Assembly: GCA_011032825.1 (NCBI GenBank)
Contig: JAADJZ010000023.1
Location: 1 to 64,000 of the forward strand
Reading direction: 5' to 3'
DNA: 64,000 nt
Origin: Massariosphaeria phaeospora
Lineage: Eukaryota > Ascomycota > Dothideomycetes > Pleosporales
How positions within the stretch are numbered: position 1 is the stretch's first letter; every line of letters starts with the position of its first letter. Below the pieces are notes generated by a model. That model was not told where the DNA came from and did not search any database. It saw nothing but the letters and a program-made list of their open reading frames with translations. Below are positions 10,654 to 19,989 of the stretch, one piece after another. Both the position numbers and the translations under genes were made by a program.

Positions 10654-11265
10654 ATGTTCAATAAGATTGACCGAGAGCTCGGTTTTACGCTAATCATGCC
10701 GTTGCCAAAGATGTATAAGTATAAACGAGTTCCTCGTTCGCATCCGCCGCCGCCGCCGCCGCCGCCACCACCCCCTCCTCCAACGCCAATAGCCTCTCCA
10801 ACAGACCGCCGCATTCTCGACCTCGAAGCCGAACTTGCCTCAAAAAACAGTCGCATCTCCGACCTAGAGACCGCACAAGAGGCCTCGGATACCCGCTTCT
10901 GTGAGCTTGCTGCCCAGCACGAATACTCCATGGATAAGTTTAGTAAGCATTGGGCAAAGGCGTTCCATAGAGAGAGGGAACTCGATCAACAGGTTGGAGA
11001 GCTGGAAGACTGCGTTCGCGAGTTGGAGGCGCTGTGTGCGAAGGAGCTGGATCGTGCGGGGGTGCCGGTGCCGGTGCCGGAGCCGGAGATGCAGATTGCG
11101 GGTACTCGGATGGTGCTTCGTGAGCACGAAGAAGGTGAGCACGAAGGTGAGCATGAACAGGCCAAGGATGGGGTCTATGAGCACATCGTACTGCACGGCG
11201 GATCCCTTGTGCATTCCTCGTGGATATCTAAATCAGGCGACGATCAAAACACGGAAGATTGTTGA
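10654..11265 (+). CDS. Polyproline / coiled-coil hypothetical protein
   Basis: Single exon, 203 aa from the ATG at 10654. After about 28 residues comes a run of some 13 prolines, encoded largely by a CCG microsatellite (10745-10770). Residues about 55-140 are strongly heptad-like (ILDLEAELASKNSRISDLE... and ELDQQVGELEDCVRELEALC), predicting a coiled coil. The tail has PVPVPEPE and EHEEGEHEGEHEQ tracts. No enzymatic domain is visible. It sits just upstream of the coiled-coil paralogues at 12.3 and 16.3 kb and may be a distant relative, but I see no clear alignment. A scaffold or self-assembling role is only a guess. Confidence 0.55.
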   Translation: MFNKIDRELGFTLIMPLPKMYKYKRVPRSHPPPPPPPPPPPPPTPIASPTDRRILDLEAELASKNSRISDLETAQEASDTRFCELAAQHEYSMDKFSKHWAKAFHRERELDQQVGELEDCVRELEALCAKELDRAGVPVPVPEPEMQIAGTRMVLREHEEGEHEGEHEQAKDGVYEHIVLHGGSLVHSSWISKSGDDQNTEDC

Positions 11266-11942
11266 GCAAGTAGTGCGGCACAATGTCTAAATCTTCTTCC
11301 AGGACTTCCCAGGCGCACCGCCGACGACTTACCACCATGGGGCTCCACTTGTCGAACAAGTAGGTAGACTCACTCGAAATACGTCTCTAGGATTCTAGGT
11401 ACGGTAGTAAAACAAGTGTTTTGCACTCTACGAAGAATTCAGGTGAGACAGTGTCTTATTACTCCACAAAGAATTTAGGTAAGACAACAAACTAAAACGT
11501 GTTACTATTCATGATCAAACCTTTTCTATCAAACATCGTACAGTGCCTATAATACCCTCAGCTCCTTCTTGCATTTCAATTTCTTTCCTAGTACCTGTCT
11601 TCTTCAACCCCAGATTTCAGTTCAATATATACTCCGATTCCAATCTCAATCACCTCTATTCATTTCGAATTCTCTAGTAAGACATGCATGCTCTTCTTTT
11701 CACTCGCTCTCAGCTAACTAGTGCTTAAGGTATATAGACGTTAAGCCGATCCAACTAACACGTTTCGTATATTATCGACTTTATTCATTCACAGGTTGAG
11801 AACAGCCTGGCTCATCTCTTTCGCATCGCCAACAACAAGGCCGGCCAGAGCAGTCCGCAATTCATGCGCTCCACCCCTTTCGCCCGTGGAACCCCGTCTC
11901 ATCCACCATGTACATCCATCGCATGTACTTCGTCGATCGCCC

Positions 11943-12262
11943 ACAATGCCCATCTCATGCGCTCCACTAGTGTTCGCACAACGCTCGTGGTATATTATCC
12001 ACTCACGATGCGTACCAGTCCAAGCGCACCAGGCGTTCGTTCTCCAAGCCACACAATACGCCGAACACCACCACGAACTATAGTTCACGCAGAACGCTGC
12101 ACAACCAGGCCTTTGTGCGTGATATGTTCGTAGCTATATAAGAGGGCCTTCCCATGCCTCTAGAGATATATCAAACACTCCCATCACCATTCCATCACTT
12201 CCTTCGGAACGCAACCAAATACTTCAAGCAATCTCGAAGTCTAGTACTCTGTCAACGTTCAG
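11943..12262 (+). promoter_or_regulatory. Promoter/5' leader shared with the 16.3-kb paralogue
   Basis: Three blocks match the DNA upstream of the gene at 16261. The CATCTCATGCGC...GTTCGCACA block is at 11950-12010 against 15832-15890. The AGAACGCTGCA...GTTCGTAG block is at 12090-12134 against 16120-16166. The GAAGTCTAGTACTCT block is at about 12236-12250 against 16221-16235. A TATATAAG box lies at 12135-12142, about 120 bp before the ATG. The matching flank shows both genes come from one duplicated unit and may be co-regulated. Confidence 0.7.
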
Positions 12263-13318
12263 ATGCCGTCTGATTCGCCAGACCACGAAGACGAAGGCAA
12301 CGCAAACATGGCGTCAAACATGGCGTCGCATAGCAACAGCGTCTCCAGCGGCTTAAGTAACGCTTTGCATAAGCTGCGTCTCGGCGTCAAAACCCATGCT
12401 CAGCAATTAGAAGATGAGTGTGAAGCGTTGAAGGAAAGTGTGCACAATGTGCAACAACTCGAAGAGCAGTCTAAGAGCAGCAAACGTGAGATTCAAGAGT
12501 TAGAGATCTACAAAGTCGCACTCAAGGGGAGTCTAGAAGATGCGCAAAAAGCTGTTAAGCATTGTAGACATGAGATTAAAGAGTTCAAGCTATTAGCTGC
12601 GGAGAAGGAGGAGAAGCTTCAGAACTTGGCCGATGACCGCTTAGCTCTCATCAGCAAGCGCGAGTATGAGCATCAAGAGGAAGCTAAAGCGCTCAATACA
12701 CAAATTTCAGAAAAGAAAGCGGCTTCGGACCAGCGCGAGCATGAGCTTCAAGAGGAGCTTCGCAATGTGGAGAAAGCTTCTAATAAGCGCATATCTAACC
12801 TCGAGACGCAACTCGCAGAAATTGAGCAAAAGCATCAAGCTAAGCTCTGCGCTATCGAGAAATCATGTGCGGAGGAATTGGAGACTCGTGTTGGCAAACT
12901 CGAGGCGCGAATCGCAGATGAGCAAGCCTCGGCTGAAAAGAGTGAGCAGGAGCACGAAGAGGATCTTCGCAATGCGGAGAAAGCTTACAGTGAGCGCATA
13001 GCTAACCTCGAGAAGCAACTCGCAGAAAAGCAAGCCGCGGCTGAAAAGAGCGAGCAGGAGCATCAAGCTGAGCTCCGCGCTGCTAAGCTTTCATATAACA
13101 CCAGGCTGATTGATCAGGATCGCCAACAATTTGAAAGCGAAATGGCAACCCAGGCCAAACATGTGATCCATATATGCGCTTACGAAGGCGATATGGACGA
13201 GGACTTCTTCGAGGAAAAAGCCCCACCCGGCACTGTTCTTACGGCATATGGCGCCAGAATGGCGGTATACAAGTCGGAGAATGTAAACGCTCACACTTGG
13301 CATGATCTTTTCGAGTAG
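12263..13318 (+). CDS. Coiled-coil protein, paralogue 1 of a local pair
   Basis: Single exon, 351 aa, ATG at 12263. Residues about 40-295 are almost continuous coiled coil, with charged Glu/Lys/Gln heptads and near-repeats of SEQEHEEDLRNAEKAYSERI type (visible at DNA level as repeated GAGCAGGAGCA...GCGGAGAAAGCTT blocks at 12720-13090). The N-terminal 40 residues are Ser/Asn-rich and polar. The last 55 residues break the coil (CAYEGDMDEDFFEEKAPPG) and may be a small globular cap. The QQLEEQS...KREIQELEI region aligns with the 16.3-kb protein, and the promoters match. It has no enzyme motif. A structural or cytoskeletal-type role is possible but unproven. Confidence 0.7.
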   Translation: MPSDSPDHEDEGNANMASNMASHSNSVSSGLSNALHKLRLGVKTHAQQLEDECEALKESVHNVQQLEEQSKSSKREIQELEIYKVALKGSLEDAQKAVKHCRHEIKEFKLLAAEKEEKLQNLADDRLALISKREYEHQEEAKALNTQISEKKAASDQREHELQEELRNVEKASNKRISNLETQLAEIEQKHQAKLCAIEKSCAEELETRVGKLEARIADEQASAEKSEQEHEEDLRNAEKAYSERIANLEKQLAEKQAAAEKSEQEHQAELRAAKLSYNTRLIDQDRQQFESEMATQAKHVIHICAYEGDMDEDFFEEKAPPGTVLTAYGARMAVYKSENVNAHTWHDLFE

Positions 13319-13341
13319 TGGAAAGTAGGCGGAAAATAGCC

Positions 13342-13440
13342 TAACTATAGTTCTAGGAGTGCAAACTCTACCAAACGAACCACCTACTCAGCTTACGCTG
13401 ATATCAATTAGCCTGCCTTGATGAAAGGTTGAGCTTCGCG
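13342..13440. repeat. Dispersed repeat family, copy 1
   Basis: About 100 bp with the pattern TATAGTTCT...GGAGTGC...CTACTCAGCTTACGCTGA...GAGCTTCGCG. Related copies occur at 44533-44616 and 46042-46134, and a fragment at 20248-20285. The consistent order of blocks in unrelated intergenic places suggests a short mobile or MITE-derived family. No terminal repeats could be fixed. Confidence 0.55.
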
Positions 13441-15825
13441 ATGTATCAGGGGATCGTCTCCTAGTATAAATGAATTACAACATATCTTTAGACTCAAACA
13501 CCCATTGCATCAATATCTTACTCAGTTTCGTGAATTTTGGAATGCCCCTCTGCCAACTCCTGTTATGCCGTCTTCGCCAACTCCCTTGTACGCAGTTTTG
13601 CAATAGTTTCTTGTTATATCCTCCAGACTACGCTTCGTTAATATCCCCGTAGAAATACATATAATATCCCAATCCTTATTCACGCGCTGATGCTCCTTTT
13701 TCGTGTTTTCCTTTGCCTACTAGTACTCGACGAACTTTGAGCGATGTTCCAATAGTCTCGCTACACTCCATTCGGGCCTAATACCTCCCTTACCCGTAGT
13801 GCAGGAGGTGGAAGCCAACGTGTCAGTTATGGACGAATTCAGAAGCTGCTCATCACTGACGATCGTGGCATCGGCTATGAAGTCGCATCTCACTTCTGCC
13901 TCGCAAACCGAGCAGCGCCACGAATATACACCTCATGGAGAGCCCAGCCCGCAAGAAGCGGCTTCGTCTTGGCCGTAGAAGCATTTCACACAGATTGAAT
14001 GCCAAAGTGGAACAAAGCTTCAAACAGACATCGATAAGCCAGACGAGCAAGCAAGACGTTGTGTGAGTGGCGTGAATCCGGCGACGTGAATCCAGCAGCA
14101 CATTCGTCGCTTCATAGTCAATATTTTACTACCGCGCAGATAATTTCGAAACCTGGCTTGTCCTTCACGTTGTAAGAGGAAGCAGCGTCTTCCAGAATTG
14201 GTAGATGGTTCGGACTGCCCTGTGGAAAATGGAGCCGGGACTTTGGGGTTTACTCAACTGCCTGTCACGCCCAATCAGTTCATATGCCGAAACTTCTACA
14301 TTTTCCAACAATGCTGCGGATTCCTGGCCGTATGCCAGACAGCAGAGCTAGTTCCGAACCTTTCTAGGAAGGGACTGCCTCTAGAGGCAGTAATGCCTTG
14401 GATGGTTGCGGTGACCACCGCATATTCGGTCAGGTTGCGAATCCACCGAAATGTCTCGGCCTGATGTCCTGGGGCATTCACAATTCTCACCAATGGTGGA
14501 ATTTCTCCGAACCACCAAGAGGACGCTGCTTCTTCCTGCCGCCACAGTAACATTCTTGACGTAGAACTTCTCCGACCCACCCACTGCAGCAAGAGGAAAC
14601 AGCGTCTTCTTACTGCTGTAGTAACGTTCTCGACAATTCTGACCGGTAGGGCCATGCACCCTATCCACGGCTTCCCCCTGCGTCCATGTAGGCAATTTTT
14701 ATTGCAACCAGTTTCAAAATTCGAGTTGCAGCTTTCGGAGTCGTAGAAGAGGTTACTTCCCCACCGGCTCGGTGTTCAACCAACTGACGTGTCCGTGGCT
14801 TGAGTTGCGGGTTGGCTGGCGCAGTGTAGACGGGAGCCCCGAGACTCGGTCAGAAGGTAAGGCGTGGAAAGGGCGTAGATGGGCACGAAGGCGATGAAAC
14901 TTGACGGTGGGTACCCAATCTCATGGTTTCCCGCCAGATCGATCTTCCTGTCGCTGCGGCCCAAGCCCGGAGCCGTCAAGCATAGGCTGACCGAGAGAAT
15001 TGTTGACTATGGAGTCCATGTGTCGGGATGACTCGATGTTCCAGGGTAAGGGGCAGTAAACGCCGAGTACTATCACTGTTTTATCAGACATCACATCGTC
15101 TTTGTGGCTACTTTAACTGCAGGGGGCGAAACTCTACCGTACGATTGAGGGTAAGTCGACGCGAGAGACGGTGCGCCTGAGAGTGGAATCTGCCGAACAT
15201 TATAGCATTCTGGAATTGTATGATACAGGAATGGGTTGGACTGATTCAAATAGACCGGAGGTAAATTGATCACTTGGTTGGAGGTCGCCCGCAGACTAGG
15301 GATTGGCCTGGAAGCTGCGTTGCACGGTGCACTGAAAGTCGAGAATGAACAGCATGCGCACTGGAAAGTTGAGTGCAACTTCCACACGAATTTCTACCGC
15401 GTTTTCTCTCCCGGAGTTCTCCGAGACGTGTTGCTAAATGTTTCCTAGCAGTCGAAGTTACACATTAGAAAGGGTTGCAGGTGACGCGGCGAATCGCAGT
15501 GGGGCAGCGGCGCCCAACTTAGCAGGACGGGCTGGAGGTATTTAGGCCAGAGGCTGCACGTCGTCGCCATGATTTGGTTGATGCTGTCTCGGATGGACCG
15601 CTGCGATGGGGGCCAACTGGGCGGGATGGGAATATGCGCTTTCAATCCAACAGTGGGGTCGAGGTGCGAAAATCGAGCAAGGGAGATGAGCGAGGGGAAG
15701 CGCTATGTGCAGAGACAATCCATGAGCTGATACTATCGCGGCTGTGTTCAGGCATGAGAGGGGGGAAGGCAGGTGTCCATTGTTCGGATCTTTGGTAGAG
15801 AAGGGGGAGGGTTGATGTGACGTCA
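13441..15825. other. Long intergenic region without supported genes
   Basis: Several short open frames exist but none has recognisable domains. 14510-14645 holds two diverged copies of an AAGAGGA...GTAACRTTCT block about 75 bp apart. A 44-codon basic frame at about 13938-14069 (MESPARKKRLRLGRR...) is isolated and unsupported. Confidence 0.4.
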
Positions 15826-16260
15826 CAACGCACATCTCATGCGCCCTAGTGATGTTCGCACACAACGCTCCTGGATACATTATCCTCACAATGCGTACTA
15901 GCTCATTGCTAGATGTTCTTTCTCTAAGTTACAATTGTTGAGTACTCCAAATATGTAACGGTGCAACTAGAGGATGAGAGAGGGGAGGAACTGCGCTGCA
16001 TTGACTGCCTGAGGTGGGGTGAGCTACATATATAGATAGCCGTACATGAGCTATCCCAACTCGTACTAGAGTAAGTCTAGGCAAGCCCAAACCGTTACAA
16101 AATATAATATAGTTGACGTAGAACGCTGCATAACTAGTGGGGCCATTGTGCGAGATAGGTTCGTAGATGTATAAATAATCGTCAATACCCCTAAAGAAAT
16201 ATCATCACACTTCAAACCTAGAAGTCTAGTACTCTACTAGTCTACGGAGATAACGCAAAT
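15826..16260 (+). promoter_or_regulatory. Promoter/5' leader shared with the 12.3-kb paralogue
   Basis: Homologous to 11943-12262 in three blocks. A TATAAATA box lies at 16170-16177, about 90 bp before the ATG. Extra unique sequence (about 15930-16105) separates the upstream and downstream blocks relative to the other promoter, so the two have diverged by insertion or deletion as well as substitution. Confidence 0.65.
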
Positions 16261-17700
16261 ATGTCCCATAATTACGCTCTGGTCTTAGTAGACCGCATCA
16301 AAGCCGGGGGTCAGCGAACAGAAGATAACTGTCAAGCGTTGAAGGTATGTCTTCAGCAACTTGAAGAGCAGTCTGGCGAGCAGTCTAAGACCCACAAAGA
16401 GCAATCTGATGCCTACAAACGAGAGGTTCAAGAGGCAGAGATCCGCGAAGCTGCACTTCAGGAGGGTCTACTAGATGCGCAAAACGCTGCCAAGGATCGT
16501 GAGCGCGAGCGTGAAGAGGTCAAACAGAAATCTCAGCACGAGAGTGAGAGCCTACTAGATGCGCAAAACACCGTCAAGGATCGTGAGCGCGAGCTTGAAG
16601 AGGTTAAACAGAAATCTCAGCACGAGAGTAAGTGCCTACTAGATGTGCAAGACACTATCAAGGATCGTGAGCGTGAGCTTAAAGAGGTCAACCGCGAGCT
16701 TGAAGAGGTTAAACAGAAATATCAGCACGAGAGTGAGTCCCTACTAGATGCGCAAAAGAATGTCAAGGATCGTGAGCGCGAGCTTGAAGAGGTCAAAGAG
16801 GCACTGCGCAAGTCTCAGCACGAGGGGGACTACCAGGAGAAATTTCGAGATGCTACATATCGAGTAGAGGATCTTGAGGAGGAATTCGCATCAATGCTAA
16901 CCGAGAACAACATGTACGAGCGAGAGCGTCAGACCGAACTCCGGTATGCTATAGAGGCATTCGAGGGTTGTGTCCTCCGGCTCACAAGGGAACATGCAAA
17001 TCAGCAAGGGCCTTTTAACCAGAGCGACAGTGACTATCAGGAGGAGAAGAAAGACCAATATGTCTCGAAGAATTTGGAAGATGTTACGGTTAGAGGTACT
17101 GGATTCCATCTAGTCTCCATCGGGCCTAGTACATCTCTGCTATCTATATAGTGTTTACTTCGTAGACTACCAACAATCAACTCAGTTCTCAACCTCTGCA
17201 GTGCCACTCAATACTTTACAGAAGACATTGAGGTGTATCATCTACGAATTAAAGACCGTAGTGACGACCTGGATCAATACTGTCAAGAAGGACTCGGAAA
17301 AAAAACAGAGGAATTGCAGACTTTTATCTGTGAACTCATGGCAGAGCCGCGAGACTGGGACAGCTCAAACAAGCGACTCCATCGTATGGGACCAGAGCGT
17401 TGGGTTTACCTCGGATATGCGACGGAGGAATTGGACGACCGTATTAACAAACTCGTGGCGCAACTCCCAGAACAGCAAGCCGCGGTTGACCAGCGCCAGG
17501 CTAGACACGGAGAGAAGCTTCAGAGCCTTAAACAATCAGCGGTAGAGAAGTTAGTCGCAGCAGGGGTATTGAAACCAGAAATCTCCGCGGACACAACGCG
17601 AAAGCGGCGCAAAAGGGCGCCACAAAGTGAACGCAGAAGCGTTCTAGCCCCTAGGAAACTCTGCACAAAACATTATGAAGGTTGTTCTGCAAAGCCATAG
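16261..17700 (+). CDS. Coiled-coil protein with tandem repeats, paralogue 2
   Basis: Proposed exons are 16261-17128 and 17186-17700, giving 460 aa. Without splicing, the frame meets one TAG at 17149-17151 and then stays open in the same frame to 17700. A 57-bp intron (GTACAT...CTCAG) removes the stop and preserves phase. Residues about 70-180 contain four copies of a roughly 34-residue unit of the form LLDAQN.VKDRERELEEVKQKSQHES, corresponding to near-identical DNA repeats at 16470-16800. The second exon encodes a segment resembling paralogue 1 (LPEQQAAVDQRQ...) and ends in a basic tail (TRKRRKRAPQSERR) that could be a nuclear signal. An alternative is that the TAG is real and the downstream part is lost. 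Confidence 0.6.
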
Positions 17701-17769
17701 ACGTGGATCGACTTGAACTCTGTAAGCAGGATCGTACGGATTAGTCCGATACAGAGCCCGTATGAAGCT

Positions 17770-17809
<40 letters not shown>

Positions 17810-18110
17810 TTATCAACCTCGTTCATCTTATCAACCTTGTCAACCTCGCAGGTTCTTACTCTGATCAATCTCACCAATCTCATCAATCTCATTCGTCTCA
17901 GTCTTTCAACCTCATCAACCTCATCAATCTCGCAGGTTCTTAATCTCATCAATCTCATCAATCTCATTCGTCTCAGTCTCTCAATCTCATTCGTCTCGGT
18001 CTCTTAATCTCATGGATCTCGCAGTCTCTCAATCCCATCAATCCGCCGTCTATCTCATTAATCTCCTCAACCTCACCAACATCTCCTCAATCTGCCGTCT
18101 ATCTCCTCAA
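17770..18110. repeat. CT microsatellite followed by a 9-bp-type minisatellite
   Basis: 17770-17810 is almost pure CT dinucleotide repeat. It runs into an array of ATCAACCTC/ATCAATCTC-type 9-mers with interspersed ATTCGTCTCAGTCT units up to about 18110. Long open frames across it (LINLINLIRLSLS-like) follow from the repeat having no stops and are not evidence of a gene. Confidence 0.85.
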
Positions 18111-19257
18111 TCTCCAAGACAAAAAGGCAATTCCGATAAGGCAGATAGGATTGCCAAAGTTGCTGACGTAAAGGAGGGGCTAGAGGGGCAAGACGGGCAA
18201 TTCAGATAGGGGTAGGGACCCATAGAGGAGATCTAGAGCTAGCTAGCTCACCCGCGGCTACCTATCTCGTGCTGAACGTGCGTACCGTGCCTGTAAACTG
18301 TGCCTGCTACTAGCTGCGCCTCGAGAAGCTTCGCTATGTGGATTTTCGGTTGTCTCATGTGACATATTGACTCCGTAGCAGCCCGATCCGTAGTAGACCC
18401 GGAGCTTGAACTCTGCAAGTAGAACGCGTCATTTTCACACCGCATTGATGCCTCCATCGACATCCAGACGTGGTGCATACATACAGCAACAAGAGAGCGC
18501 TATGTGCGATCCTTAGTACCCCCCACATCCCCATATCGACTCTTAGACGCGAAAAAGCCGTCCAGGAACATCCATTGTGAGCAGCACCTCACAAAATGAA
18601 TAATACAATCAAATCAAATCAATCCACATGACTCCACAACACACCATCCCTTATTTTTCCCTCCCTCACTCTCTCTCTCCCTCCCTCTCTTTCTTCCTTC
18701 TTATCAGCGGTCCTCCGCTCCGTCCAGCGTCACCGTCAGTCTCAACTCCTCCCCTTGGAAAAATAATAATGATTGTGGTTGAGAGCAGGGCTGTGAAACA
18801 AGTTCGAGTTGGTTGCAGGTAGGACGAGGAGCGGGGTATAAATAGATGACGACATACCTTTTTGCACTGTGCAGAGTGGTGGTGCGTTTATGTGGCACGT
18901 CGTAGGGTGGGATCGAAGCAGCAGAAGAGTCTTCAGTACGTGAGAGGCTATGGATAGCCTATGCGTCGTTTGTGCAATGGGGTGCGTAGTCACAGGACAA
19001 ATCAAAGAGAGAGCAAGGCTTATATATCGTATTTGATTCAAGCAGCGCCATGCCCCGCGGTGCAGGAAGCGATGGCTTTTAGCTACCGTTGAATATTTTT
19101 GTGGTTACACTTGCCAGGGAAAACCCCATCCAGCTTCCTCCCCTACGATTCCCCAGGCCGAGTTCCAGGTCCACGACGGACGACAACGCCAATTGCACTT
19201 CCACACGCCATGCTAGCAGTTCCCGAACCAAACCACGCAAAGAGAGTGAGGCCCCTG
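18111..19257. other. Intergenic, pyrimidine-rich in part
   Basis: 18655-18705 is another CT/CCT-rich tract. No gene is supported. Short frames on both strands have no protein-like features. Confidence 0.45.
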
Positions 19258-19989
19258 TCAACAAACGTGCCTTGCGACAAAGAGGCTAGCCATGGTTCGC
19301 CGGTCGGTGTGCTGAGAGGCGATGCGAAGGTCAACCCTTGTGCAGACCTGGCATTTGTGAGCCAAGGCGGTGGCGCGTCGGATTGGGCTCAGGGGTTCCG
19401 GCGGAGCGCAGTCGTGGCAGCCGTCGTCGCCAACGCGGCGTGACGAGAAGGACCATTCTGGCTCATCCTCGAAATTGTAAAACCGCCAGGCGTCCATGTT
19501 GCCCGCACTAGCCATCCTCAGGACACGCCTCTGACGTGCTACTTTGCCTGCCCTGCGCTGCGTCGCCGCCTGACTGGGCTCTCGGTGTTGTTGCTGTGTG
19601 GCCCCGGCGGCCTCGAGGAGGTCTCCGAGCTTCTTGTCAGGCCCATGGCCGATTGCGGTTGATGTGCCCGGGGGTGGCGTCGATGGCAAGGGCGAAGGCA
19701 GCGATCGAGCCGCTCCGTGCGATGAAGAAGTTGGGGGGCTGCCGGCCGCTGCGTGTCCGTCGTTGATGATCTCGCCGGCCGAGGACGCGTTCTCGTCAGG
19801 GTTGGTGACGTGCAGCAAGACGAGGCCGTTGGTGACGTCTGGGAGCGAGGGCGGGCATCGCGGGTCGAGTTCGAAGCCGGGGTCACTGGCGATAGCGAAC
19901 GCGGGCACGGGCGACAGCGAGCTGCTGGACTGTACGTCGAGCATTGGCGACGGCGGCGGCGGGGCTGGACAAGCACCGAAGTCGGCCAT
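19258..19989 (-). CDS. Hypothetical low-complexity protein, doubtful
   Basis: Open frame of 243 aa from an ATG at 19989. The N-terminal half is Pro/Ser/Ala-rich and probably disordered. The middle has KKLGDLLEAAGATQQQHREPSQAATQRRAGKVARQRRVLRMA, a basic, possibly helical stretch; then NMDAWRFYNFEDEPEWSF, which looks more conserved in style. The tail is His/Cys/Arg-containing. High GC here also keeps other frames open, so length alone is weak evidence. A true gene could use part of this frame with introns. Confidence 0.35.
   Translation of the reverse strand: MADFGACPAPPPPSPMLDVQSSSSLSPVPAFAIASDPGFELDPRCPPSLPDVTNGLVLLHVTNPDENASSAGEIINDGHAAAGSPPTSSSHGAARSLPSPLPSTPPPGTSTAIGHGPDKKLGDLLEAAGATQQQHREPSQAATQRRAGKVARQRRVLRMASAGNMDAWRFYNFEDEPEWSFSSRRVGDDGCHDCAPPEPLSPIRRATALAHKCQVCTRVDLRIASQHTDRRTMASLFVARHVC

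Noticed and set aside
17713..18007. Open frames of LSLSLS/LINLINL type
   Set aside because: They come from the CT microsatellite and 9-bp minisatellite, which have no stops in several frames.
17770..18110. CRISPR-like array
   Set aside because: Units are directly adjacent without unique spacers, and this is a fungal genome; it is a minisatellite.
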